Assembly (NCBI GenBank): GCA_021810905.1
Contig: JAJZQH010000013.1
Span: 60,662 to 124,661, forward strand
Direction of reading: 5' to 3'
DNA: 64,000 bases
Source: a bacterium
GTDB lineage: Bacteria > UBA10199 > 2-02-FULL-44-16 > JAAZCA01
This document shows, one piece after another, positions 33,421 to 41,878 of this stretch. The position numbers and the translations under genes were made by a program. Within the stretch, counting starts at the first letter, position 1. The number at the start of each line of letters is the position of its first letter. The notes under the pieces were generated by a model. That model was not told the origin of the DNA. It searched no databases and worked only from the letters and a program-made list of their open reading frames with translations.

Positions 33421-35095
33421 TGGTATTTCCCTCCTGATCGATCGTTATGAAACCCTCTTCTTCCTCTTCATCAAACGCCTCATAGTCCTCTACTTCCGGC
33501 CTGGGAACGAGTTGCGCGTACCGAGCCTCGCCCACCCGCTGCTCGAGATCGGCCAGCGCCATGTTGTAGTCGAAGATAGACTTGAAATACAGACCGCGCG
33601 AGAGAAGTATATACTTCAGCGCGTCGCCGTACTTCTCCGTATCGCCCACGCCGGTATCGACGTTTACCTTCGTAATGAACATCATCTGGTTCGCGACCGA
33701 CTGCGCCTTCTTCGCCAGCGTGACGTTGTATTTTGCGCGCTTAGCCTCCAGGTAGGCCTTGCGGATATCGAGCGCCAGGGCACGCCGCCCTATCATGCTG
33801 TCGAAGACCGCCTTGTGATATTCGGCAGCGGCCTTCTTTATGCGGCCGGCCGCTCCGTGGAAATCAATGGTTCCCGAGAGTTGAAAGCCTACGCCGGCCC
33901 TCGAATAATTGAACGGATCGTTATAATCGTCAGTGAGTTGAACGCCCTGCACAAAGCCCGTCGTGCGGCCTATCTCCACGAAAAATGCGAAGCCGAACTT
34001 CGGCATGAGCTTGTATTTTTCAAGCTGATACTGCCGCTTCTTGGTCGCCACTCCGATATTGATAAGCCTGGCCTCGGGCTGCACCGCAGTGGCCGTATCG
34101 ACGTATGCCTGTTCATTTTCAAGCGATGCGAGCATCGGCTTGAGGTTATCCGTATCCAGTTCGATCGGAGTGCCCGGCTCCAGTGATAGCTGGATTCGCA
34201 GACCCTCCTCTGCGATATCCAGATTCATTTTTGCCTCCTCGAGACGGCGCTCGATATCATACCGGAATCCCTTCAGCTGGAGTAGATCGAAGGGATTCAT
34301 CGTAGGTTGTTCCTTTGCCTCCTCCTCCGCAATCTTGTCCTTCATCTTGCCGTTGGCCTCGTTCAAGAGCTTTATCGTCTCCTTTGCGAGCTGGATGCCA
34401 TAATATATCTGTTTGACCTGATAGATCGTGTTGTTATGGGCCTTTTCCTCGTTCGTTCGCGAGGCCTCTAGCCCGCCCTTTGCGAGCTGCCGGGCCATGT
34501 GCAGCTGCCCGAACGCAGTGATAGGCACGCCGATGGCCACCCTGATGCTGTTGAAGAGAGTGACGTTGCCGTCAAAAAAATTGTTCAAAGCGTTATCCAC
34601 GTCGTTAGGCACCGGCGCTATACGATACTGATACTCGAGGATAGGCCAGAGATTCGCCTTTGACTCGATGAGCTGGCCCTTTGCTGCCTCAACGTCCTGG
34701 CCTGCGGCCTTGAGTTTTGCATTTCGCGCGAGCGCCATTTTTATGCAATCGTCGAGCGAGAGCGTGCCTGTCTCAGGTTTCGCCGCCTCAGCGCCGGCCT
34801 CCATATCACCAAGTCCCAACTCTCCGCCTTCCCCTCCCTGCGCCGCCGGCGCAGATGCATTACCGGCTTCCGATGGGGCATTGCCCTGCTTATTTTCAGG
34901 ACGGGCAGTTCCGGACTCATCCGCAGGGGCAACGAATTCTCCCTTGCCTTCAGGCGGCGCGCCGAGATCGGTCTCAACCTGCGTGCGCTCGGGTGGACGC
35001 ATGTGGGACGCAGCAATGCCGACCCGCGGAACAAAGGATACGCAGGAGAGGATCGTTACGCAGACGAGTATTAATGAAAGGTTTCTGTCTCGCAT
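33386..35095 (-). CDS. TolC-family outer-membrane factor with long N-terminal linker
   Basis: 569 aa. Signal region (LILVCVTILSCVSFVPRVG), about 75 residues of Glu/Gly/Ala/Pro-rich linker, then the OEP fold: LSLDDCIKMALARNAKLKAA, IYQVKQIYYGIQLAKETIKL, LDIRKAYLEAKRAKYNVTLA. An acidic run (FDEEEEEGF) comes near the end. Only about 20% of the frame is outside the conserved fold. It lies upstream of and overlaps the MlaC-like gene. No permease or adaptor is next to it, so the cargo is unclear. Confidence 0.85.
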   Translation of the reverse strand: MRDRNLSLILVCVTILSCVSFVPRVGIAASHMRPPERTQVETDLGAPPEGKGEFVAPADESGTARPENKQGNAPSEAGNASAPAAQGGEGGELGLGDMEAGAEAAKPETGTLSLDDCIKMALARNAKLKAAGQDVEAAKGQLIESKANLWPILEYQYRIAPVPNDVDNALNNFFDGNVTLFNSIRVAIGVPITAFGQLHMARQLAKGGLEASRTNEEKAHNNTIYQVKQIYYGIQLAKETIKLLNEANGKMKDKIAEEEAKEQPTMNPFDLLQLKGFRYDIERRLEEAKMNLDIAEEGLRIQLSLEPGTPIELDTDNLKPMLASLENEQAYVDTATAVQPEARLINIGVATKKRQYQLEKYKLMPKFGFAFFVEIGRTTGFVQGVQLTDDYNDPFNYSRAGVGFQLSGTIDFHGAAGRIKKAAAEYHKAVFDSMIGRRALALDIRKAYLEAKRAKYNVTLAKKAQSVANQMMFITKVNVDTGVGDTEKYGDALKYILLSRGLYFKSIFDYNMALADLEQRVGEARYAQLVPRPEVEDYEAFDEEEEEGFITIDQEGNTNGQNGKNGTLQ

Positions 35096-35335
35096 GAACC
35101 GTTTTGAAAATTAGATCTTAAGTAATTCTTAAAGGTGTGTGCATCTAACAAAACAACCTCTCAAGCGCAACCTTATAAATGCCAACGACCCTGCTCGAAT
35201 TTACAAATAAACTCCAAATTCCAATGGGCAACTGGCAATAGCTGCAGTGCCCCTTGAAACATCACAGGGATTAGCAGGTTAGTTGTTGTAATTTATCTGG
35301 AATTTCGAATTTTGCGCCTGGGACTTATGAAGAAT
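35096..35335. other. AT-richer gap with an AAATTCC/GGAATTT inverted pair
   Basis: 240 bp between the outer-membrane factor and the histidine kinase gene. AAACTCCAAATTCCAATGG (35211) and CTGGAATTTCGAATTTTGCG (35300) form a loose inverted pair related in composition to the array at 46065-46217. No gene is seen. A promoter for the outer-membrane factor is expected here but is not distinct. Confidence 0.4.
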
Positions 35336-36709
35336 TCAGACATTTGTCGAGCCGTTGCCAAATACGCCTATGGGTTTGAGCGGAAGCGTAAAACTGAATT
35401 CGCTGCCCTTGCCAGGCTTTGAGTGCAGCCACATGCGGCCGCCGTGGAGTTCAACGAGTTTGCGGCTGATGGTCAACCCGATCCCCAGTCCTTCGTGCTC
35501 TCTCTGCACGCTGCCATCGGCCTGGACAAAACCTTCGAATATCGCCTTCTGCTTATCCTGCGGGATACCAATTCCCGTATCCTTCACCGAGACCTTGAGC
35601 ATCTCGCCGCATTTCTCGGCGTCTACCGATATCTTGCCGCTGGAGGTAAATTTTGCCGCATTGTCAAGCAGGTGACTTATCACCTGTTTGAGCCGGGGTT
35701 CGTCGCCGTAAACGCCCGGAGTGGAATCGTCCATCTTGACCTCCAGCCGTGTCCCCTTTTTCACCTGAACCTTTCCCGCGACTTCCGAAACCACGCGGCC
35801 TATGTTCACCTTCTGCACCGAGAGCTGCATTCGGTTCGCCTCGAGCTTGGAAAGATCGAGCATTGCAGTCACCATGTCGAGCAGCCGTACCCCTCCCTGT
35901 CTTATCATTGATAGGTGTTTTATCTGTTCCTCGTTCACCTGGCCGTCGCCGCCTTCGGCAATCAACTCGGAGAGTCCGATTATGCTCGTCAGAGGAGTGC
36001 GCAGTTCGTGGGAGAGATTGGCGAGCAGCTGGTTCTTGAGCTGCGACGCCTCCTGCAGATTCCGATTCTGCCTGATGAGGGCCTGATAAAGATTGGCATT
36101 GTGGATCGCGGTAGCGAAATACACGGCGAGAAGCTTCATGAGATCGCGAGTCTCTCCATCGTAGCTGCCGCCCTTGCGCTCACCTAGATTGATGACACCG
36201 TAGAGACGGTCGCTCACGAAGAGAGGAACGCAAGCCTCTGCGTTCAACTGAACGCAATATCGCAGTCCATCGCACTTGATGGCGACCAGCTTCTTGTCGG
36301 TGACAAAATCCTGCCTCGTAACAAGGCGCCTGTGATTCTCGAGCCACGCGAGGAACGGCTTGACCTCGTCCACGTCAAAGCTGAACGGCTTAAGCCCGCA
36401 TGACGCCTTCATCTGGAAGCGTTCGTTTGAATCGCGGACAACGAGAGAGGCGCCCTCCGCGCCGAGGATCCTGCATGCCGCGGACAGGATCGCATGATAG
36501 AGATCTCTGCGCTCCGTGACTGAATTGAAGCGTTCAAGATAGTCGCGGAAGACCTGACCGTAGTCGTATTGCGGCTTGCGAAGGATGTAACGCCTGACAA
36601 AGTCCTTGGCCGCGCGCCAGCGCAGGGCAAACCAGCTGAATACGAGAAGCACGCCCACAATTGAAGCACAGATGCCTATTGCCGGAAGGGCTGCAGTCCA
36701 GAAACGCAT
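35336..36709 (-). CDS. GAF-domain sensor histidine kinase
   Basis: 457 aa. One N-terminal membrane helix (about 4-28), a GAF sensor domain (about 75-215; FNSVTERRDLYHAILSAACR, LYGVINLGERKG), H-box NLSHELRTPLTSIIGLSEL with the phosphorylatable His, and a full HATPase domain (N-box LLDNAAKF, G1 DTGIGIP, G2 GLGIGLTISRKLVELHGG). Its response regulator is not adjacent; the orphan receiver at 41403-41867 is a candidate. ATG 36709 is favoured; a TTG at 36754 is possible. Confidence 0.88.
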   Translation of the reverse strand: MRFWTAALPAIGICASIVGVLLVFSWFALRWRAAKDFVRRYILRKPQYDYGQVFRDYLERFNSVTERRDLYHAILSAACRILGAEGASLVVRDSNERFQMKASCGLKPFSFDVDEVKPFLAWLENHRRLVTRQDFVTDKKLVAIKCDGLRYCVQLNAEACVPLFVSDRLYGVINLGERKGGSYDGETRDLMKLLAVYFATAIHNANLYQALIRQNRNLQEASQLKNQLLANLSHELRTPLTSIIGLSELIAEGGDGQVNEEQIKHLSMIRQGGVRLLDMVTAMLDLSKLEANRMQLSVQKVNIGRVVSEVAGKVQVKKGTRLEVKMDDSTPGVYGDEPRLKQVISHLLDNAAKFTSSGKISVDAEKCGEMLKVSVKDTGIGIPQDKQKAIFEGFVQADGSVQREHEGLGIGLTISRKLVELHGGRMWLHSKPGKGSEFSFTLPLKPIGVFGNGSTNV

Positions 36710-36815
36710 TGATATCTGAGCTAAATTCAAGGCTCCCTCAATCCCCGTAGCCAAGCCCTTCGCCCGCTATGAAAGCGGCGTATGAATGCGCCTATTATAT
36801 GGATATTTCAAGGGG

Positions 36816-36842
36816 TTGACAAGCCAATCTTCATCATAACAT
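36816..36842 (+). promoter_or_regulatory. Possible sigma-70 promoter of the S41 protease gene
   Basis: TTGACA at 36816-36821 with TAACAT 15 bp later (36837-36842), in the AT-rich divergent gap. Spacing is short, so support is weak. Confidence 0.3.
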
Positions 36843-36952
36843 TACATTTAATTAAAAACTCCACGTTATGGCTAGCATTACTCCTTGACTCAAAATCGCG
36901 CGAGTCGCATCATAGCGAAAAGCACGTTCTTTTTATCGAGGAATACCCCTAC

Positions 36953-39721
36953 ATGAACCACTCAAACGAGACCCGGTCTGCAAGAATCAGACTCATCATC
37001 ATCCTTCTAGCGCTTGCGACTTTGGCGCTGGGGAGCAAAGCGGTCTACAGTAAATCCGCGCCCGCGGAAGGCAGGCTCCTGGATCGCGCACTCACGGCGA
37101 TCGCTCGCAATTATGTGGATCCGTCCAGGATAAATCCGCGCGCCATGCTCGATGGTGCGCTGGATCAGATTCAGCGAAGGATTCCGGAGATACTGGTTAC
37201 GAATCGCGAAAGCGGACAGCTCGCCGTCACCGTGGGCCTGGCGTCCAAACGCATAAAGGCGACGCCCATGAGCTCTCTGGGAGATCTCTCGCGCACGCTG
37301 CATGAAGTGCTGGCATTCGTAGTTCCTCACTACAATGGCGACTCGGATACCCCTCCCGAAGAGATCGAATACGCCGCAATCGACGGTCTTCTCGATGTGC
37401 TCGATCCGCACTCCAACTTCATGCCTCCGAAGGTATATAATGAATTCAGGGTCGGAACGACCGGCAAATTCGGAGGGCTCGGGATTGTAATCTCAATTAA
37501 AGACGGAATGCTCACCGTCGTAGCGCCGATAGAAGACACGCCCGCGGCGCGTGCCGGAATTCGCGCGGGCGACAGGATCATGCAGATCGACGAAGAATCG
37601 ACCATCAATATGTCGCTCACCGATGCCGTCAACAAACTCAGGGGCGACGTCGGCACCAAGGTCACTATAGTCGTCGAGCGCGCGAACGCTCCGGCGAGAA
37701 AGGTTTCGCTGACGCGCGCGGTGATCAACATCGAAAGCGTTCAACACAGCCTGCTCACGGAAGGCGACAAGCGCATCGGCTACCTCAAGATCAAGAGCTT
37801 CCAGGACAACACTGATGATGACGTGAAAGCGGCCATCGCGGATCTTCACAAGGACGGACAGCAGCTCGACGGATTGATCCTCGACATGCGCAACAATCCG
37901 GGCGGGCTTCTCAACGTCGCCTCCGACGTGGCCGACGAATTCCTGCGCAAGGGAATCATCGTCTCAACCGTCGGCGCCCGCGAACAGGTCATGGATCAGA
38001 GCCTTGCACACGCGGCAGGCACCGAACCCGAATATCCCATCGTCGTTCTCATCAACGAAGGCTCCGCGTCGGCCTCGGAGATCGTGGCAGGCGCCCTCGC
38101 GCAGAACGACCGCGCCCTCGTGCTTGGCAACCGCTCGTTCGGCAAGGGCTCCGTGCAGACGCTCTTCGAACTCGGCGACGATTGCGCGCTCAAGCTCACC
38201 ATCGCCCAGTACAAGCCCGCGGGAACCGAAACTATCCAGCTCGTGGGCATCACACCTGACGTGGAATTGTTGCCTTCCACGGTGGCGCCTGATGCTATGA
38301 ACATAGTCGAGGACGAAACTACGCGCGAGCAGGACCTGGAAAAACATCTGGACAACTCCGTCTCCGAAGGCCCTGCAATCAAGAACGAACAAAAGGCCGC
38401 GTTCCGAGTGCCGTACCTCAAGCCCAAAGAAGACGAGAAAAAACTGGAAGAGCGCTCGCTCAAAGAATATTCCAAGGCGCCGGACCTCACTGGAGACTTC
38501 GCCGCCGGGCTCGCGCGTACGCTGATAGCCAGGGCCGGGGATCCGAGCCGCAAGGCCATGATCGCGAAGGTGGGGCCCGTGATAAACGAGGCCAGGGCCG
38601 AACAGCAGGCAGCCATAGACGCGGCGCTCAAAGCGCAGGGCATTGACTGGGCGAGCCTCGCGGCAAGCGGCGCCCCGAAACTGACCCTCGCCTACCATGT
38701 ATTCAAGGGAAAAGATGAAGTGCAGCGCGTGCGCGCCGGCGACAAGATACGCCTGGAACTCGCTGCGACAAACGTGGGCACCGGCCCCTATTCGCAACTC
38801 GTAGCGATAGGAAAATCGGAAATGCCGTTTCTCTCCGAGCGCGAGTTCCCGTTCGGCAAAATTGCGCCTGGAGAGACGCGCCGGTTCAGCTCACCGATCG
38901 AAATTCCTGAAGGACTTCCCACGCAGGAACTCACGATGGACGTCAAATTCCAGGAGGAGCACAACGTTGTTCCCGAATCGTTCAAGGTCATGCTGCCGGT
39001 GGAGGAGCTGGCTCAGCCGGCATTTTCCTTCTCGACGCGGCTCACGGAAACCGTAAAGGGAAAGCCGATGCCCACGGGGGCATCCATTCCGATCTCATTT
39101 GACGTCATCAACTCCGGACAAGGTACGAGCGACGCCGATACTACCGCCACCATCTCCAACGAATGCGGAGAAAGCCTCTTCATCGAAGCGGGCCGCGTCA
39201 AGCTAGGCGCGATGACACCCAAGTCGCATCGTAGCGCCGCTTTCCGTTTCCATCTTCTCAATTTGAATACGCCTGCGGATTGCGCGATCAAGCTCTCGAT
39301 TGCGGATTTCAAGCACTTCGCGTTCCTTACGAAGAAAATCGGCCTGCTCCCTTCGCAAGGAGGTCTCAAGCTGAACCAGGGACAGGTGTACAGCCCGCCG
39401 CGCATCGAACTTGCCGCCGTTCCCTCGTCGACGAAGGATCCCGCGATCACGATCTCCGGAACAGTGAGCGATACGGATCCAGTGCGCGACTGCTTTGTCT
39501 TCGTGGGCGAGCGCAAAGTTGCGTATGTCCCCAACCCGGACAACGCAACGTCCATGCCGTTCAAGATAAATCTTCCTCTTGAACCTGGATCCAATCAGAT
39601 CGCCATCGGCTCTAGGGACCGCGAGGACATGATGAGCCGCAAGCTCATCGTCATCGAGCGCACCAGCGGCGTAAAGTCTAAAGACAAGAAGTCTTCACTC
39701 GGCCCGACGTTCTTGCCGTAA
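36953..39721 (+). CDS. S41 (CtpA/Prc-like) protease with long C-terminal extension
   Basis: 922 aa, about twice the usual CtpA length. Signal anchor (about 14-30), PDZ domain (about 170-265; GLGIVISIKDGMLTVVAPIE), then the S41 peptidase: LILDMRNNPGGLL, NEGSASASEIVAGAL with catalytic Ser about 373, and SFGKGSVQT with Lys about 398. The ~480-residue C-terminus looks like two or more Ig/CARDB-type beta domains (IRLELAATNVGTGPYSQLV; ISFDVINSGQGTSDADTTAT). Probably a periplasmic processing protease. ATG 36953 with GAGGAA is chosen over 36782. A mosaic repeat follows the stop. Confidence 0.9.
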   Translation: MNHSNETRSARIRLIIILLALATLALGSKAVYSKSAPAEGRLLDRALTAIARNYVDPSRINPRAMLDGALDQIQRRIPEILVTNRESGQLAVTVGLASKRIKATPMSSLGDLSRTLHEVLAFVVPHYNGDSDTPPEEIEYAAIDGLLDVLDPHSNFMPPKVYNEFRVGTTGKFGGLGIVISIKDGMLTVVAPIEDTPAARAGIRAGDRIMQIDEESTINMSLTDAVNKLRGDVGTKVTIVVERANAPARKVSLTRAVINIESVQHSLLTEGDKRIGYLKIKSFQDNTDDDVKAAIADLHKDGQQLDGLILDMRNNPGGLLNVASDVADEFLRKGIIVSTVGAREQVMDQSLAHAAGTEPEYPIVVLINEGSASASEIVAGALAQNDRALVLGNRSFGKGSVQTLFELGDDCALKLTIAQYKPAGTETIQLVGITPDVELLPSTVAPDAMNIVEDETTREQDLEKHLDNSVSEGPAIKNEQKAAFRVPYLKPKEDEKKLEERSLKEYSKAPDLTGDFAAGLARTLIARAGDPSRKAMIAKVGPVINEARAEQQAAIDAALKAQGIDWASLAASGAPKLTLAYHVFKGKDEVQRVRAGDKIRLELAATNVGTGPYSQLVAIGKSEMPFLSEREFPFGKIAPGETRRFSSPIEIPEGLPTQELTMDVKFQEEHNVVPESFKVMLPVEELAQPAFSFSTRLTETVKGKPMPTGASIPISFDVINSGQGTSDADTTATISNECGESLFIEAGRVKLGAMTPKSHRSAAFRFHLLNLNTPADCAIKLSIADFKHFAFLTKKIGLLPSQGGLKLNQGQVYSPPRIELAAVPSSTKDPAITISGTVSDTDPVRDCFVFVGERKVAYVPNPDNATSMPFKINLPLEPGSNQIAIGSRDREDMMSRKLIVIERTSGVKSKDKKSSLGPTFLP

Positions 39722-39723
39722 GC

Positions 39724-39893
39724 GAGCTCCATGCCATGAAGCACGCGCGGATTCCGTCCCCTCGGCGAATGAGTCGACACGGAATCAAACTAAAATGGTC
39801 AGACTAACGGTGGAAATCTTGCCTGTGCGTTCCCGTTCATTCGGCGAGGGGACGGAATCCACGCTTACTACGTACCACTTCGCTGGTTGTTAA
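39724..39893. repeat. Mosaic repeat M3
   Basis: It starts right after the S41 stop with GAGCTCCATGCCATGAAGC. The inverted pair CGGCGAATGAGTCGACACGG (39767) / GCGTTCCCGTTCATTCGGCG (39826) follows. It ends with CTTACTACGTACCACTTCGC and TTGTTAA before ribF. It shares blocks with 7981-8431 and 50058-50480. Confidence 0.8.
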
Positions 39894-40847
39894 ATGACAG
39901 ACACAATGAAACGATTTTACGGTTCCCAGAGCTTTCCGAGAGAGATGCGCCCTACCGCCGTTGCGCTCGGCGTGTTTGACGGCGTTCACCTTGGGCACCG
40001 GGAACTCCTGCGCAGGGCTCGCGATGCCGCCGCCAGGACAGGCGGAGTTTCAGTCGCATACACCTTCGAGCCGCATCCCGTGCGCGTCCTCGCCCCCGCG
40101 GAGTGCCCGCCACAGCTGACCACAGCGGAGCAGAAATTGCTCCTCATTGAGAGATACGGCGTGGACGCAGCGGTTGTGGAGCCGTTTACGCATGAGTTCG
40201 GGAAAATAGATCCACAATCTTTTTTCAGGGACGTGATTGTGGGAAGGCTAGGAGCAGCTACCCTCGTCGCGGGTTATGACTTTACTTTCGGCAGGCACAG
40301 GCACGGTACGATAGATGTGATCGAAGCGTTGGGTTCGGAGTATGGAGTGGAAACGATAATAGTCCCGGCGATCTTCATCGGGGAGACGCTCATCAGCTCA
40401 ACACTCATCCGCAGGATGATCTCTCGCGGAGAGGTGAATCAGGCGAACGAACTGCTGGGACGCCCATATTCCATCGAGGGAACGGTAGTGCCCGGCCGCG
40501 GCATAGGACGGGAACTTGCTGCGCGCACTGCAAATATCGAAAGCGATAACGACCTCATCCTGCAATACGGGGTGTATGTCACGCGCACTCTCGTAGAAGG
40601 CAGGAAGTACGCCTCCATCACGAGCGTGGGCGACAACCCGACTTTCTCCGATGCACCGTTTGCGATTGAGACGCACCTGATAGACGTGGAGGCCGACATC
40701 ATGGGCAAGAGGATCTCCATCGAATTTTTAAGTTTCATGCGCGAGCAGATACGCTTTGGCAGACAGGAGGAGCTTCGCGCGCAGATAGCGCGGGATATAG
40801 ATGACGCGCGTGAGTATCACAGAGGGTTTTATCCTCCACCTTTGTAA
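39894..40847 (+). CDS. ribF: Bifunctional riboflavin kinase / FAD synthetase
   Basis: 317 aa. N-terminal FMN adenylyltransferase domain with GVFDGVHLGHRELL and ISSTLIRRMISRGEV. The C-terminal riboflavin kinase domain contains GDNPTFSD and IETHLIDVEADIMG. It makes FMN and FAD, the cofactors of Rnf, Etf and ApbE encoded here. The kinase ATP motif, usually GFPTANI, reads AARTANI, with Pro replaced by Arg but Thr and Asn kept. The stop codon is inside a fragment of repeat A. The start is uncertain: ATG 39894 or 39906, no ribosome binding site. Confidence 0.9.
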   Translation: MTDTMKRFYGSQSFPREMRPTAVALGVFDGVHLGHRELLRRARDAAARTGGVSVAYTFEPHPVRVLAPAECPPQLTTAEQKLLLIERYGVDAAVVEPFTHEFGKIDPQSFFRDVIVGRLGAATLVAGYDFTFGRHRHGTIDVIEALGSEYGVETIIVPAIFIGETLISSTLIRRMISRGEVNQANELLGRPYSIEGTVVPGRGIGRELAARTANIESDNDLILQYGVYVTRTLVEGRKYASITSVGDNPTFSDAPFAIETHLIDVEADIMGKRISIEFLSFMREQIRFGRQEELRAQIARDIDDAREYHRGFYPPPL

Positions 40848-40862
40848 GGGGGGCAAGAGGTA
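40831..40862. repeat. Half copy of family A repeat at the ribF 3' end
   Basis: ATCCTCCACCTTTGTAAGGG and GGGCAAGAGG match one arm of the family A palindrome. The TAA in TTTGTAAGG is the ribF stop, and the AAGGGGGG/AGAGG purine run precedes the next ATG (40867) as its likely ribosome binding site. Confidence 0.8.
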
Positions 40863-40866
40863 CGCA

Positions 40867-41301
40867 ATGGCAAAAATAAATTTTGACACACCCATCATCT
40901 TCGGCGCGCTCTGCGAGCACTCCTTTGAACTCCCTCGCGGGCTTGGCAGGGCGCTGGCAGCAAGGGCGCCGGGCGCCATTCTGCTCCCCTTCCAGGTCGA
41001 GAAGAGGCATCTGAAAAACGTGCTCACCTGCATGCGACTTATGGACATAGCGGGCCTTGTGGTCATGGGCTCGCACCAGCGAGCTATTCTAGGACACCTC
41101 AGCAATCTGGATATCTCGGCGAAAAAAGCAGGTTCCGTAGACGTCATCGCCAGACAGAAAAGGGTTTTGCGAGCGCGCGAGCGCACGAGCGGACAAGTGC
41201 ACGATTTTATCGGTTATAACTCAGACCATGCAGATCTCTCAGCCGTCGATCTTTTGACGGCCTCAATGGCGAAAAATACCCAGAAACAAAAAAAGAAATA
41301 A
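40867..41301 (+). CDS. Stand-alone protein resembling the shikimate dehydrogenase N-terminal domain
   Basis: 144 aa. The order of motifs matches the substrate-binding domain of AroE: LLPFQVEKRHLKNVLTCMRL, MDIAGLVVMGSHQRAILGHL, then a VDVI segment where AroE has GAVNTV. The catalytic Lys of the AroE PHK motif is absent (SHQRA), and there is no NADP-binding half; the protein ends in a Lys/Gln tail. It is therefore unlikely to be an active dehydrogenase. It may bind a small ligand or be a remnant. Cotranscription with ribF is likely (19 nt apart). Confidence 0.55.
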   Translation: MAKINFDTPIIFGALCEHSFELPRGLGRALAARAPGAILLPFQVEKRHLKNVLTCMRLMDIAGLVVMGSHQRAILGHLSNLDISAKKAGSVDVIARQKRVLRARERTSGQVHDFIGYNSDHADLSAVDLLTASMAKNTQKQKKK

Positions 41302-41319
41302 CTTCTCCATAATTTCGGC

Positions 41320-41377
41320 TTATAATCCAACCGGTTATAAATGCACAAAACATCGGATCGGTGGCACGTTTATTGTA
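41320..41377 (+). promoter_or_regulatory. Dyad and promoter-like elements before the receiver gene
   Basis: TTATAA (41320) and TTATAA (41335) are spaced 9 bp apart as an operator-like dyad. Downstream, TGGCAC-GTTTA-TTGTA (41362-41377) resembles sigma-54 but has GT in place of the near-invariant GC at -12. The regulator and sigma factor are undetermined. Confidence 0.35.
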
Positions 41378-41402
41378 CCTTATATGACGTGGAGGCCAAC
41401 CG

Positions 41403-41867
41403 ATGGGCCGCAGCGCTGTCAAATCGAGCTACCAGGTCATCGTAGTAGAGGACGATCATACCTTTCTCTGCTTCTGGGAACGCTTCCTCAAGAGTATCGG
41501 GATATACGACTTTGAGATCGTCTCGAATCCGGTTGCGGCGGAGGCGTTGTTGGAAAAGGCCGAATGCAGGCTATTGATCAGCGACATCAACATGCCTGCC
41601 GTAAACGGCTACCAGCTTGCGATTGCTGCACGCAAGCGGAGTCCTGAGTGCGCAGTGATACTCACGACGGCCTATGGGGTGAACCTCTCCAGGTTCGAGA
41701 TCGGGATGAACTGTTTCCACATAGTTTACAAACCATACAATAATGTGAATGAGCTGGCCAAGCTGATCAAACACCTGATTGCGGGCGATACGCGCTTCGA
41801 CGATCTATCGGAGGATTCGTTCTCCGAGAACGAGGATATACCGACTGTGACTGAGTGGAAGCTCTAG
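41403..41867 (+). CDS. Single-domain response regulator
   Basis: 154 aa. Receiver domain (about 10-125) with acidic pair VEDD, phospho-acceptor Asp in LISDINMPAVNGYQL, Thr in ILTTAYG and Lys in VYKPYN. It has no DNA-binding output domain; the last 30 residues are acidic (DDLSEDSFSENED). It probably relays phosphate or acts by protein contact. No kinase is adjacent; the GAF kinase at 35336-36709 is the nearest. The ribosome binding site is GTGGAGG. Confidence 0.88.
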   Translation: MGRSAVKSSYQVIVVEDDHTFLCFWERFLKSIGIYDFEIVSNPVAAEALLEKAECRLLISDINMPAVNGYQLAIAARKRSPECAVILTTAYGVNLSRFEIGMNCFHIVYKPYNNVNELAKLIKHLIAGDTRFDDLSEDSFSENEDIPTVTEWKL

Positions 41868-41878
41868 CGGGTGGCGGT

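Noticed and set aside
36782..36952. 57-residue N-terminal extension of the S41 protease
   Set aside because: It lies in AT-rich promoter-like DNA, and the signal anchor starts naturally after ATG 36953 with GAGGAA upstream.
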